A DNA stretch of 64,000 bases. Source: Streptomyces mayonensis. Lineage in GTDB: Bacteria > Actinomycetota > Actinomycetes > Streptomycetales > Streptomycetaceae. The DNA is taken from the NCBI RefSeq assembly GCF_018982965.1, contig NZ_JACBYP010000021.1, positions 1-64,000 on the forward strand, written 5' to 3'. The notes under the pieces are model-generated. The model searched no databases and was not told the origin of the DNA. It saw only the letters and a list, made by a program, of their open reading frames with translations. The translations under genes and the position numbers were made by a program. Shown in pieces: positions 33,382 to 42,641 of the stretch (positions are counted from its first letter, which is position 1; each line of letters begins with the position of its first letter).

Positions 33382-34656
33382 TTACTGCTCCTGCGCCAGG
33401 CGCTTGTTGAACTCGTCCTCGACCTGCTTGGCCGCGTCGGCCGGGGACTTCCCCTTGAGCACGGCGGTCAGGTAGGTCTTGATCGGGTTGGGCGCGTTCT
33501 CGACGGCGGCCCACTCCGGGATCAGCGGCGTGGTGCCACCGCCCGCGACGGCCGGCGCGGCGGCCTCGGCGGCGGCGTTGCCCTTGAGGTTGGTCTGCAG
33601 CGCGTCCTTGTTGGGGATGACGCCGTTGGCCTTGGCCAGCGCGCCCTCGTTCTGGTCGGACAGGGCGATCTTCAGGAACTCCTTGGCGAGTTCCTGCTTC
33701 TCGCTGCCCGCGGCGACGGCGAGGTTGGAGCCGCCGAGGAAGACGCCCTCGGGCTTGTCGGCGCTCGGGCCGGGGATGGTGAAGTAGCCGATGTCCTTCT
33801 CGATGGCCGGGTTGGCCTCGATGGCGATGCCGGTCTCCCAGCCCATGCCGATGAACGCGCCGGTCTTGCCCTTGGCGAAGACCTCGCCCTGCTGCGGAGT
33901 GGCCTCGTCCTTGTCCTTGGGCGCCTGGGAGAGGGCCTGGAACTTCTTGTAGGTCTCCGTCGCGGCGGCGATCTTCGGGTCGTCGAGGTTGGAGATGTAC
34001 TTGTCTCCGTCCTTCTTGACCAGTTCGGCGCCCTCGCCGATCGCGAGGCCGACGAAGTGGTACCAGTTCTGGCCCGGCAGGTAGATCGGCTCGGCGTCGG
34101 TCTTCTCACCGACGGTCTTGAGGGCGTCGTAGAACTCGTCGCGGGTCTTGGGGAGTTCCTTGATCCCCGCGTCCGCCCAGATCTTCTTGTTGTAGACGAC
34201 CACACGGTTGGCGACGAACCACGGGGCCGCGTACTGCTTGCCGTCGAACACGGAGGACTCGTTGATGGACTCGGTCCAGTCCGCGCCGATCGAGCTCTTC
34301 AGGTCGGCCAGTTCGGCGAGGCCGCCGGTCTTGGCGTAGGCCGGCGTCTGGGTGTTGCCGATCTCGAAGACGTCCGGCGGGTTCTCCTCGGACAGGGCGG
34401 TGGTCAGCTTCTGCTGGATGCCGTTCCACTGCTGGACCTCGAACTTGACCTTGGCCTTGGTCTTGGTCTCGAACTCCTTGGCGACGGCCGCCTGCCAGTC
34501 GTCCGGCGAGGAGCCGTCCATCACCCAGACGGTGAGCGTCTCGCCGGCGTAACCGTCCGCCCCGGACTTCTTGCCGTCGTCGCTGTCGCCGCCGCATGCT
34601 GCGATCGAGACCATCATGCCCGCGATACCGATCGCGGCTATCAGCTTGCGCTTCAC
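33382..34656 (-). CDS. dasA: Chitobiose-binding lipoprotein DasA
   Basis: Extracellular receptor of the chitobiose importer, 424 residues, SBP_bac_1 family. The signal peptide ends in a lipobox (SIAAC, Cys near residue 21), followed by a hydrophilic linker and the binding domain starting TLTVWVMDG. The GTG start has GGAGG at good distance. Its promoter region carries two DasR boxes. In S. coelicolor dasA is also needed for normal development. Confidence 0.96.
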   Translation of the reverse strand: MKRKLIAAIGIAGMMVSIAACGGDSDDGKKSGADGYAGETLTVWVMDGSSPDDWQAAVAKEFETKTKAKVKFEVQQWNGIQQKLTTALSEENPPDVFEIGNTQTPAYAKTGGLAELADLKSSIGADWTESINESSVFDGKQYAAPWFVANRVVVYNKKIWADAGIKELPKTRDEFYDALKTVGEKTDAEPIYLPGQNWYHFVGLAIGEGAELVKKDGDKYISNLDDPKIAAATETYKKFQALSQAPKDKDEATPQQGEVFAKGKTGAFIGMGWETGIAIEANPAIEKDIGYFTIPGPSADKPEGVFLGGSNLAVAAGSEKQELAKEFLKIALSDQNEGALAKANGVIPNKDALQTNLKGNAAAEAAAPAVAGGGTTPLIPEWAAVENAPNPIKTYLTAVLKGKSPADAAKQVEDEFNKRLAQEQ

Positions 34657-34745
34657 GCCACCCTCCTCAGGGATGCCACACCACCCCCCTGCCTCCCCGC
34701 GGTTGCTCGTCGGCGCGGACCGCCCATGGGGCCGGGACCTGGACC

Positions 34746-34761
34746 AATGGTGTAGACCAGT
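34746..34761. promoter_or_regulatory. DasR box (dre) 1 of dasA
   Basis: AATGGTGTAGACCAGT matches the DasR consensus with a well-kept right half (TAGACCAGT). It lies 90 bases upstream of the dasA start codon. Confidence 0.88.
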
Positions 34762-34769
34762 ACGGGGAG

Positions 34770-34785
34770 CTTGGCCCAGACCATT
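34770..34785. promoter_or_regulatory. DasR box (dre) 2 of dasA
   Basis: CTTGGCCCAGACCATT is a weaker DasR match 24 bases from the first box. Two sites at dasA agree with what is known in S. coelicolor. A TTGACA (-35-like, reading toward dasA) lies just beyond at 34791-34796, so both boxes fall between promoter and gene. Confidence 0.8.
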
Positions 34786-35009
34786 AGGGCTGTCAAGGGT
34801 GTTCAAACCCAGTCCCGCCGTCCGTGATGCGACCGAGATATGCAGGGACCTTTCATTGCGCAAGCCACAGATCGGGCACACTCGGACCGGGTGTACCACC
34901 GCCCGGCGGACGACGCACCGGTACGGTTTCGGGCACACGTACCAGCCGTACCCGCCGCACCGCCCCACAACCCGTCAGACAGCCTCCGCGGCACCCCGCC
35001 CGACGCGGC

Positions 35010-35025
35010 TGTGGACTAGACCAAG
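35010..35025. promoter_or_regulatory. DasR box (dre) upstream of dasR
   Basis: TGTGGACTAGACCAAG contains the core TGGACTAGACCA, identical to that of the distal nagB-side box. At 133 bases before the dasR start it fits autoregulation. Confidence 0.85.
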
Positions 35026-35121
35026 GGTGGTCCCGGAGGTATACAGAAGGGATCACGGAGCGTGCGGGGACTTCCCGGCACGGGGCCGTGCCACGATGTG
35101 AGCCGTGGCCGACAGGGATAG

Positions 35122-35928
<807 letters not shown>

Positions 35929-36057
35929 CGAGTCCCCGGGCGTCGCCAGATTGCGGTTGGGGACCGATATGCGGACGAGGTCTTCCGCCGTCTTGACACC
36001 GTCACCTACATTTCCTGCGCACTGCACCAGGTGATCAGCGAGGGGACGGAGCCGCCC

Positions 36058-36345
36058 ATGCCCAGAGAGCCGGAAGAGCCGGAGGCGAGCAGAGGGCCGG
36101 TGGTGACGCCGGTGCGCGTCGTCATCGGGATCTGCCTCGTCGCACCGTTCGTCGCCATGCTGTGGGTGGGTTCGTTCTCCAGGATCGAACCGACCTTCAT
36201 CGGCATCCCGTTCTTCTACTGGTACCAGATGGCGTGGGTGCCGGTGTCCAGCGCGCTCACCGTGACCGCGTACAAGCTGTGGCAGCGCGACCAGCGCGGA
36301 CGTGCCGCCGCCCCCGCGGCCGCGAAGGGCGGTGAGCCGCGATGA
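36058..36345 (+). CDS. DUF3311 small membrane protein, symporter partner
   Basis: A 95-residue protein with two transmembrane segments (about residues 20-42 and 52-72), of the DUF3311 type that accompanies sodium:solute symporters in actinobacteria, in the manner of YhjB/YhjC-like subunits. The ATG was chosen with GACGGAG seven bases upstream. Its last codon overlaps the symporter start (ATGA). The cargo is not known. Confidence 0.85.
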   Translation: MPREPEEPEASRGPVVTPVRVVIGICLVAPFVAMLWVGSFSRIEPTFIGIPFFYWYQMAWVPVSSALTVTAYKLWQRDQRGRAAAPAAAKGGEPR

Positions 36346-37952
36346 ACGACGGTGTGAACGGCGTCGCGCTCGGCGTCTTCATCTTCTTCTTCGTCCTCGT
36401 CACCGCCATGGGCTTCCTCGCCGCCCGCTGGCGCCGGGCCGAGAACGAGCACAGCCTCGACGAGTGGGGTCTGGGCGGCCGCTCGTTCGGCACCTGGGTC
36501 ACCTGGTTCCTGCTGGGCGGCGACCTGTACACGGCTTACACGTTCGTGGCCGTCCCGGCGGCGATCTACGCGGCGGGCGCGTCCGGCTTCTTCGCGGTGC
36601 CGTACACGATCCTGGTCTACCCGCTGATCTTCACCTTCCTGCCGCGCCTGTGGTCGGTCTCGCACAAGCACGGGTACGTGACGACCTCGGACTTCGTGCG
36701 GGGCCGGTTCGGCTCCAAGGGCCTGTCGCTGGCGGTGGCCGTCACCGGCATCCTGGCGACCATGCCGTACATCGCGCTCCAGCTGGTCGGCATCCAGGCC
36801 GTCCTGGACGTGATGGGCGTCGGCGGCGGCGAGGACACCAACTGGTTCGTCAAGGACCTGCCGCTGCTGATCGCCTTCGGTGTGCTCGCGGCGTACACCT
36901 ACTCGTCGGGGCTGCGCGCGCCCGCGCTGATCGCGTTCGTGAAGGACACGCTGATCTACATCGTGATCGCCGTGGCGATCATCTACATCCCGATCAAGCT
37001 CGGCGGCTTCGACGACATCTTCGCCGCGGCGAACGACAAGTTCACCTCGGCGGGCAGCGGCGCGCTGACCCCGGACCACGGGGGCCAGTGGACGTACGCG
37101 ACGCTGGCGCTCGGCTCCGCGCTGGCGCTGTTCATGTACCCGCACTCGATCACCGCGACGCTGTCCTCGCGCAGCCGTGAGGTGATCCGCCGCAACACCA
37201 CGATCCTGCCGCTGTACTCGCTGATGCTGGGCCTGCTGGCGCTGCTCGGCTTCATGGCGATCGCGGCCGGGGTCAAGGTGGACAACGGCCAGCTGGCGAT
37301 CCCGCAGCTGTTCGAGAACATGTTCCCGGACTGGTTCGCCGGCGTGGCCTTCGCGGCGATCGGCATCGGCGCCCTGGTCCCGGCGGCGATCATGTCGATC
37401 GCGGCCGCGAACCTCTTCACCCGCAACATCTACAAGGACTTCATCAAGCCGGACGCCACCCCGGCGCAGGAGACGAAGGTCTCCAAGCTGGTGTCGCTCC
37501 TCGTGAAGGTGGGCGCGCTGATCTTCGTCCTCGGCATGGACAAGACGGTCGCGATCAACTTCCAGCTGCTGGGCGGCATCTGGATCCTGCAGACCTTCCC
37601 GGCGCTGGTCGGCGGCCTGTTCACCCGCTGGTTCCACCGCTGGGCGCTGCTCGGCGGCTGGGCGGTCGGCATGGTCTACGGCACGGTCGCGGCCTACGGT
37701 GTCGCCTCGCCGACGCAGAAGCACTTCGGCGGCTCCTCGGACGAGATCCCGGGCATCGGGGAGATCGGCTACATCGGTCTGACCGCCTTCGTGCTGAACG
37801 TCCTGGTCACCGTCGTCCTGACCTTCGTCCTGCGGGCGGTCAAGGCGCCCGACGGCGTCGACGAGACGAAGCCGGCCGACTACACGGCGGACGCCGGCGA
37901 TCCGGGCGTCCAGGTGGAACTGCCACCGGCCACGGCGGGCAGCTCGCACTAG
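36342..37952 (+). CDS. Sodium:solute symporter (SSS family)
   Basis: Membrane symporter of 536 residues with about thirteen transmembrane segments. The start VALGVFIFFFVLVTAMGFLA is the first helix, and WGLGGRSFGTWVTWFLLGGD near residue 45 is the family's Na+-site loop. The tail is acidic and hydrophilic. Relatives with a DUF3311 partner resemble monocarboxylate or urea/amino-acid carriers, but the substrate is unknown. Position next to dasR and a dre-like site hints at nutrient control. Confidence 0.9.
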   Translation: MNDGVNGVALGVFIFFFVLVTAMGFLAARWRRAENEHSLDEWGLGGRSFGTWVTWFLLGGDLYTAYTFVAVPAAIYAAGASGFFAVPYTILVYPLIFTFLPRLWSVSHKHGYVTTSDFVRGRFGSKGLSLAVAVTGILATMPYIALQLVGIQAVLDVMGVGGGEDTNWFVKDLPLLIAFGVLAAYTYSSGLRAPALIAFVKDTLIYIVIAVAIIYIPIKLGGFDDIFAAANDKFTSAGSGALTPDHGGQWTYATLALGSALALFMYPHSITATLSSRSREVIRRNTTILPLYSLMLGLLALLGFMAIAAGVKVDNGQLAIPQLFENMFPDWFAGVAFAAIGIGALVPAAIMSIAAANLFTRNIYKDFIKPDATPAQETKVSKLVSLLVKVGALIFVLGMDKTVAINFQLLGGIWILQTFPALVGGLFTRWFHRWALLGGWAVGMVYGTVAAYGVASPTQKHFGGSSDEIPGIGEIGYIGLTAFVLNVLVTVVLTFVLRAVKAPDGVDETKPADYTADAGDPGVQVELPPATAGSSH

Positions 37953-37967
37953 AGCAGCCCTGTTCAG

Positions 37968-37999
37968 CGGGCCGTCGGAGAAATCCGGCGGCCCGTTGT
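37968..37999 (+). terminator. Symporter operon terminator
   Basis: A 12-base-pair stem with one G-T pair closes a GAAA tetraloop (37968-37995), followed by TTGTC. It sits 15 bases after the symporter stop. Confidence 0.88.
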
Positions 38000-38025
38000 C
38001 GTACCCGTCGGGCACACTCGGCGTC

Positions 38026-38577
38026 ATGGACTTCGTGATACGGCGGGCGGGCACCGAGGAGTTCGCGGCCCTCGGCGAGCTCACCGCGCAGGCCTACCTG
38101 CGCGACGGCTTCCTCGACTTCGGGGAGAGCGACGCGTACCTCGACGAGCTGCGCGACGTGGGCGGGCGGGCGGTTGCCGCCGAGGTGCTGGTCGCCGCCG
38201 TCGACGACCACGTGCTCGGCGGCGTGACCTTCGTGCCGTCCGGCGGCCCGATGGCGGACATCGCCCGGTCCGGCGAGGCCGAGATACGCATGCTGGCCGT
38301 CGCCCCCGAGGCACGCGGACGCGGCGTCGGCGAGGCCCTCGTACGGGCCTGTACGGACCGCGCCCGGTCCGTGCCGGGCTGCGCGGGTGTCGTGCTCTCG
38401 ACCCAGCGCACCATGCGCACCGCGCACCGCCTCTACGAGCGCCTGGGCTTCGTCCGCACGCCCGACCGCGACTGGAACCCGCTGCCGGAGCTGGACGGCA
38501 TCTCGCTCCTCACCTACGGACTGACGTTCCCGGGCCACGGACCTGGGCTCCCGCCCCGGCCGGACGCGGCACCCTGA
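38026..38577 (+). CDS. GNAT-family N-acetyltransferase
   Basis: A 183-residue single-domain acetyltransferase. The acetyl-CoA loop IRMLAVAPEARGRGVGEALV is near residues 86-105, and the C-terminal LYERLGFVRTPDRDW near 138. Start ATG lies seven bases after a CACACT box and just past the symporter terminator, suggesting its own leaderless transcript. The substrate is unknown. Confidence 0.87.
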   Translation: MDFVIRRAGTEEFAALGELTAQAYLRDGFLDFGESDAYLDELRDVGGRAVAAEVLVAAVDDHVLGGVTFVPSGGPMADIARSGEAEIRMLAVAPEARGRGVGEALVRACTDRARSVPGCAGVVLSTQRTMRTAHRLYERLGFVRTPDRDWNPLPELDGISLLTYGLTFPGHGPGLPPRPDAAP

Positions 38578-38589
38578 CGACCCGTCGGG

Positions 38590-38605
38590 ACACAACATCT
38601 GGGGG
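38590..38605. promoter_or_regulatory. NrdR box 1
   Basis: ACACAACATCTGGGGG resembles the NrdR consensus (acaCwAtATaTwGtgt) in its left half and core. It is paired with a second box exactly 31 bases downstream, the spacing required for NrdR. Confidence 0.75.
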
Positions 38606-38620
38606 TGCTGGCGCGCCCCG

Positions 38621-38636
38621 GCACAAGATGTATGCT
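38621..38636. promoter_or_regulatory. NrdR box 2 overlapping a -10 element
   Basis: GCACAAGATGTATGCT is the second NrdR-like box. Its end TATGCT (38631-38636) is a plausible -10 hexamer, so bound NrdR would block transcription starting near 38643. Confidence 0.75.
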
Positions 38637-38639
38637 CGT

Positions 38640-38775
38640 GCTCGCTGTCGCCGCAGGGGAATCCGGTGCGAATCCGGAACTGTCCCGCAACGGTGTACCT
38701 GCGTGTTTCCGTACGTCCGCGTACGTCCCCGCACGCATGTCCAGTCCGAGGACCTGCCGACAGTGCGCCCGGCCG
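38640..38775 (+). promoter_or_regulatory. Cobalamin (B12) riboswitch of nrdABS
   Basis: The conserved core GGAATCCGGTGCGAATCCGG (38659-38678) is followed by ACTGTCCCGCAACGGTG, and the 3' B12 box CAGTCCGAGGACCTGCC is at about 38742-38758. The closing stem P1 pairs CTGTCG (38645-38650) with CGACAG (38758-38763). The element lies between the promoter and nrdA. When adenosylcobalamin is plentiful it should shut off this class Ia reductase and leave synthesis to the B12-dependent class II enzyme, as shown in S. coelicolor. Confidence 0.95.
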
Positions 38776-38900
38776 TCCCGGTCCGGGTGCCTTGACGTCC
38801 GGGCCTCGTGGAATGGGCCGGTGGGCGCGACGCCGCGTGCGTTCGTGAGCTGCCTCCTGCCCTCCGCCGGGCCCCGTGCCGAGCGAGGGAGTGCCCCCAC

Positions 38901-41306
38901 GTGACCATCGCGCCAGCCGACCCGGCTTCAGCGACCCCGGTGACGGCCGACACCACCCCGGTGACAGCCGCCCCCGTGCCCGAGGCCCCCGACGGGCCCG
39001 GTGCCGCCCTGCTGCGGACCCTGACCGCGCTGACCGCGGACCTCGCGGACGCCGACCCCGGCCGGGTGGCCGCCGCCGCGCTGCGCGGCCGCTCCGCCCG
39101 CGCGGACGAGGCCGAGCTGCGCGAGCTGGCCACGGAGGCGGCCGCCGGACTGATCTCCGAGGACCCGGTCTACTCCCGGCTGGCCGCCCGTCTGCTGACC
39201 CTCGCCATCCGCGCCGAGGCCGCCTCCCAGGGCGTCACCTCGTTCAGCGGGTCGGTCGCCACCGGTCACCGCGAGGGCCTGATCGCCGACCGCACCGCCG
39301 CGTTCGTGCGGCTGCACACGGACCGGCTGGACGCCCTCGTCGACCCGGCCGCCGACGACCGCTTCGGCTACTTCGGGCTGCGCACGCTGCACAGCCGCTA
39401 CCTCCTGCGGCACCCGGTCACCCGCAAGGTCGTCGAGACGCCCCAGCACTTCCTGCTCCGCGTGGCCTCCGGGCTCGCCGAGGACGACAGCGCCCGCTCC
39501 TTGGACGAGGTCGCCGCGCTGTACGGCCTGATGAGCCGGCTCGACTACCTCCCCTCCTCCCCCACCCTGTTCAACTCCGGCACCCGGCACGCCCAGATGT
39601 CGTCCTGCTACCTCCTGGACTCCCCGAAGGACGAGCTGGACTCGCTCTACGACCGCCTCCACCAGGTCGCCCGCCTGTCCAAGCACGCCGGGGGCATCGG
39701 CATCGCCTACTCCCGTGTCCGCGCCCGGGGTTCGCTGATCCGCGGCACCAACGGGCACTCCAACGGCATCGTCCCGTTCCTCAAGACGCTGGACGCCTCG
39801 GTTGCGGCGGTGAACCAGGGCGGCCGGCGCAAGGGCGCGGCGGCGGTCTACCTGGAGACCTGGCACGCGGACGTCGAGGAGTTCCTGGAACTGCGGGACA
39901 ACACCGGCGAGGACGCCCGCCGCACCCACAACCTGAACCTGGCGCACTGGGTTCCGGACGAGTTCATGCGCCGGGTGGACGCCGACGGGACCTGGTCGCT
40001 GTTCTCGCCCGCCGACGTGCCCGAGCTGACCGACCTGTGGGGTGCGGAGTTCGACGCCGCCTACCGCAAGGCCGAAGAGGCCGGGCTCGCCCGCCGGACG
40101 CTGCCCGCGCGCGAGCTGTACGGCCGTATGATGCGCACCCTCGCACAGACCGGCAACGGCTGGATGACCTTCAAGGACACCGCCAACCGCACGGCCAACC
40201 AGACGGCCCTCCCCGGCCACGTCGTGCACTCCTCCAACCTCTGCACGGAGATCCTCGAGGTCACCGACGACGGGGAGACCGCGGTCTGCAACCTGGGCTC
40301 GGTCAACCTCGGAGCGTTCGTCGACGAGGCGGGCGGCGGCATGGACTGGGAGCGGCTGGACGCGGCCGTCCGCACCGCCGTGACCTTCCTGGACCGGGTC
40401 GTCGACATCAACTTCTACCCCACCGAGCAGGCGGGCCGCTCCAACGCCCGCTGGCGCCCGGTCGGCCTCGGTGCGATGGGGCTGCAGGACGTCTTCTTCC
40501 AGCTCCGGCTGCCCTTCGACTCCGCCGAGGCCAGGGCCCTGTCCACCCGGATCGCCGAGCGGATCATGCTCGCCGCGTACGAGACCTCCGCCGGCCTCGC
40601 CGAGCGCAGCGGTCCCGCACCGGCCTGGGCGAGGACCCGTACGGCCGACGGCGTACTGCACCCGGACCACTACGGTGTGACGCACACCTGGCCGGAGCGC
40701 TGGGCCGCGCTGCGCGAGCGCATGGCCGCCACCGGGCTGCGCAACTCCCTGCTCCTGGCCATCGCGCCGACCGCGACCATCGCCTCCATCGCGGGCGCCT
40801 ACGAATGCATCGAGCCGCAGGTGTCCAACCTGTTCAAGCGCGAGACGCTGTCGGGCGAGTTCCTCCAGGTCAACTCCTACCTGGTAGACGACCTCAAGCG
40901 GCTCGGCGTGTGGGACGCGCGCACCCGTGAGGCGCTGCGCGAGGCCAACGGCTCGGTGCAGGGCTTCTCCTGGATCCCCGAGGACGTGCGCGCGCTGTAC
41001 CGCACCGCCTGGGAGATCCCGCAGCGCGGCCTCATCGACATGGCCGCCGCCCGCACCCCGTACCTCGACCAGGCCCAGTCGCTGAACCTGTTCCTGGAGA
41101 CGCCGACCATCGGGAAGCTCTCCTCGATGTACGCGTACGCCTGGAAGCAGGGCCTGAAGACCACGTACTACCTGCGTTCGCGCCCGGCGACCCGGATCGC
41201 CCGTGCCGCGGCCCGGACCGACACCGTCCCCGTGCAGGCCGCCCCGGATCCCGAAGCGGTCGCCTGCTCCCTGGAAAACCCCGAGTCCTGCGAGGCCTGC
41301 CAGTAA
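38901..41306 (+). CDS. nrdA: Class Ia ribonucleotide reductase large subunit
   Basis: Catalytic R1 subunit that reduces ribonucleoside diphosphates, 801 residues. The active-site redox cysteine is in AQMSSCYLL near residue 235, and the radical triad in NLCTEILEV near residue 445. GSVNLGAF follows, and a C-terminal CEACQ pair serves as the shuttle thiols. The N-terminal 90 residues are Ala/Thr/Pro-rich rather than a clear ATP cone. GTG start with GAGGGAG nine bases upstream. Coupled to nrdB by a one-base stop-start overlap. Confidence 0.95.
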   Translation: MTIAPADPASATPVTADTTPVTAAPVPEAPDGPGAALLRTLTALTADLADADPGRVAAAALRGRSARADEAELRELATEAAAGLISEDPVYSRLAARLLTLAIRAEAASQGVTSFSGSVATGHREGLIADRTAAFVRLHTDRLDALVDPAADDRFGYFGLRTLHSRYLLRHPVTRKVVETPQHFLLRVASGLAEDDSARSLDEVAALYGLMSRLDYLPSSPTLFNSGTRHAQMSSCYLLDSPKDELDSLYDRLHQVARLSKHAGGIGIAYSRVRARGSLIRGTNGHSNGIVPFLKTLDASVAAVNQGGRRKGAAAVYLETWHADVEEFLELRDNTGEDARRTHNLNLAHWVPDEFMRRVDADGTWSLFSPADVPELTDLWGAEFDAAYRKAEEAGLARRTLPARELYGRMMRTLAQTGNGWMTFKDTANRTANQTALPGHVVHSSNLCTEILEVTDDGETAVCNLGSVNLGAFVDEAGGGMDWERLDAAVRTAVTFLDRVVDINFYPTEQAGRSNARWRPVGLGAMGLQDVFFQLRLPFDSAEARALSTRIAERIMLAAYETSAGLAERSGPAPAWARTRTADGVLHPDHYGVTHTWPERWAALRERMAATGLRNSLLLAIAPTATIASIAGAYECIEPQVSNLFKRETLSGEFLQVNSYLVDDLKRLGVWDARTREALREANGSVQGFSWIPEDVRALYRTAWEIPQRGLIDMAAARTPYLDQAQSLNLFLETPTIGKLSSMYAYAWKQGLKTTYYLRSRPATRIARAAARTDTVPVQAAPDPEAVACSLENPESCEACQ

Positions 41307-42364
41307 TGACCACCGAGACCCCCACGAACCCCGAGTCCCCCGCCGCCACCGCGAACCCCACCACGAAGAACCTGCTCGACCCGGGTTTCGAGCTGACCCT
41401 GCGCCCCATGCGCTACCCGGACTTCTACGAGCGCTACCGGGACGCCATCAAGAACACCTGGCACGTCGAAGAGGTCGACCTCCACTCGGACGTCGCCGAC
41501 CTCGCGAAGCTCAGCCCGGAGGAGCAGCACCTGATCGGCCGGCTGGTGGCCTTCTTCGCGACGGGCGACTCGATCGTCGCCAACAACCTGGTGCTGACGC
41601 TCTACAAGCACATCAACTCCCCCGAGGCGCGGCTGTACCTGTCCCGCCAGCTCTTCGAGGAGGCCGTCCACGTCCAGTTCTACCTGACGCTCCTGGACAC
41701 CTACCTGCCCGACCCGGACGACCGCGCCGCCGCCTTCGCGGCCGTGGAGAACATCCCGTCCATCCGGGAGAAGGCAGAATTCTGCTTCAAGTGGATGGAC
41801 TCGGTGGAGTCGATCGACCGGCTGGAGACGCAGGCCGACCGCCGCCGCTTCCTGCTCAATCTGATCTGCTTCGCGGCGTGCATCGAGGGCCTGTTCTTCT
41901 ACGGCGCCTTCGCCTACGTCTACTGGTTCCGCAGCCGGGGCCTGCTGCACGGCCTGGCCACCGGCACCAACTGGGTCTTCCGGGACGAGACGATGCACAT
42001 GTCCTTCGCGTTCGACGTCGTCGACACCGTGCGCAAGGAGGAGCCGGAGCTGTTCGACGACGCGCTGGAGAAGCAGGTCACCGACATGCTGCGGGAGGCC
42101 GTCGAGGCCGAGCTGCAGTTCGCGCGCGACCTGTGCGGCGACGGCCTCCCGGGCATGAACACCGACTCGATGCGGCAGTACCTGGAGTGCGTGGCCGACC
42201 AGCGTCTGACCCGGCTCGGCTTCGCCCCGGTGTACGGCTCCGAGAACCCCTTCTCCTTCATGGAGCTGCAGGGCGTTCAGGAGCTGACCAACTTCTTCGA
42301 GCGGCGTCCCTCGGCGTACCAGGTGGCGGTGGAGGGCACCGTCGACCTGGACGAGGACTTCTGA
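41306..42364 (+). CDS. nrdB: Class Ia ribonucleotide reductase small subunit
   Basis: R2 subunit holding the diiron/tyrosyl-radical cofactor, 352 residues. Metal ligands are seen in EEAVHVQFY near residue 120, where the Tyr seven residues after the first Glu matches the radical tyrosine, and in FRDETMHMSFA near 225. Thus a tyrosyl-radical rather than a Tyr-less enzyme is expected. Its ATG shares the last base of the nrdA TAA. Confidence 0.95.
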   Translation: MTTETPTNPESPAATANPTTKNLLDPGFELTLRPMRYPDFYERYRDAIKNTWHVEEVDLHSDVADLAKLSPEEQHLIGRLVAFFATGDSIVANNLVLTLYKHINSPEARLYLSRQLFEEAVHVQFYLTLLDTYLPDPDDRAAAFAAVENIPSIREKAEFCFKWMDSVESIDRLETQADRRRFLLNLICFAACIEGLFFYGAFAYVYWFRSRGLLHGLATGTNWVFRDETMHMSFAFDVVDTVRKEEPELFDDALEKQVTDMLREAVEAELQFARDLCGDGLPGMNTDSMRQYLECVADQRLTRLGFAPVYGSENPFSFMELQGVQELTNFFERRPSAYQVAVEGTVDLDEDF

Positions 42365-42549
42365 GGCCGCGGCGTCCGCCGGGTCTCCTCGGCCCGGCCC
42401 CGGTTCTGCCGGCCCTCCTGGGCCTCCCTGAGCTGACGGTCGATGCGCCGGTCGCGCACGATGCCGCCCAGCGAGGGGAGGACCATGAGGACGAGGAGTC
42501 CGAAGGTCACGAGCATTCCGACAAGGGCTTCGATCTGGTTTCCGGTCAT
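42277..42549 (-). CDS. Small single-span membrane protein overlapping nrdB
   Basis: A 90-residue frame with one convincing transmembrane helix (residues 8-32, ALVGMLVTFGLLVLMVLPS) and a long basic, hydrophilic tail. Its 3' third runs antisense through the last 88 bases of nrdB. The start ATG has only a distant GGAG. The N-terminal half looks like a real protein; the tail may simply read through nrdB. Function unknown. Confidence 0.5.
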   Translation of the reverse strand: MTGNQIEALVGMLVTFGLLVLMVLPSLGGIVRDRRIDRQLREAQEGRQNRGRAEETRRTPRPQKSSSRSTVPSTATWYAEGRRSKKLVSS

Positions 42550-42641
42550 GACACCACTGTCGCTCCGGAGACGCCTTACCGGGAGTGGCAGGACTGCCGC
42601 AGGACCTCGACTTCCTGCCACATCCGGTCCACACTGGCAGC

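Noticed and set aside
38808..38900. Upstream extension of nrdA
   Set aside because: It lies between riboswitch and gene, is not conserved in type, and the GTG at 38901 has a Shine-Dalgarno.
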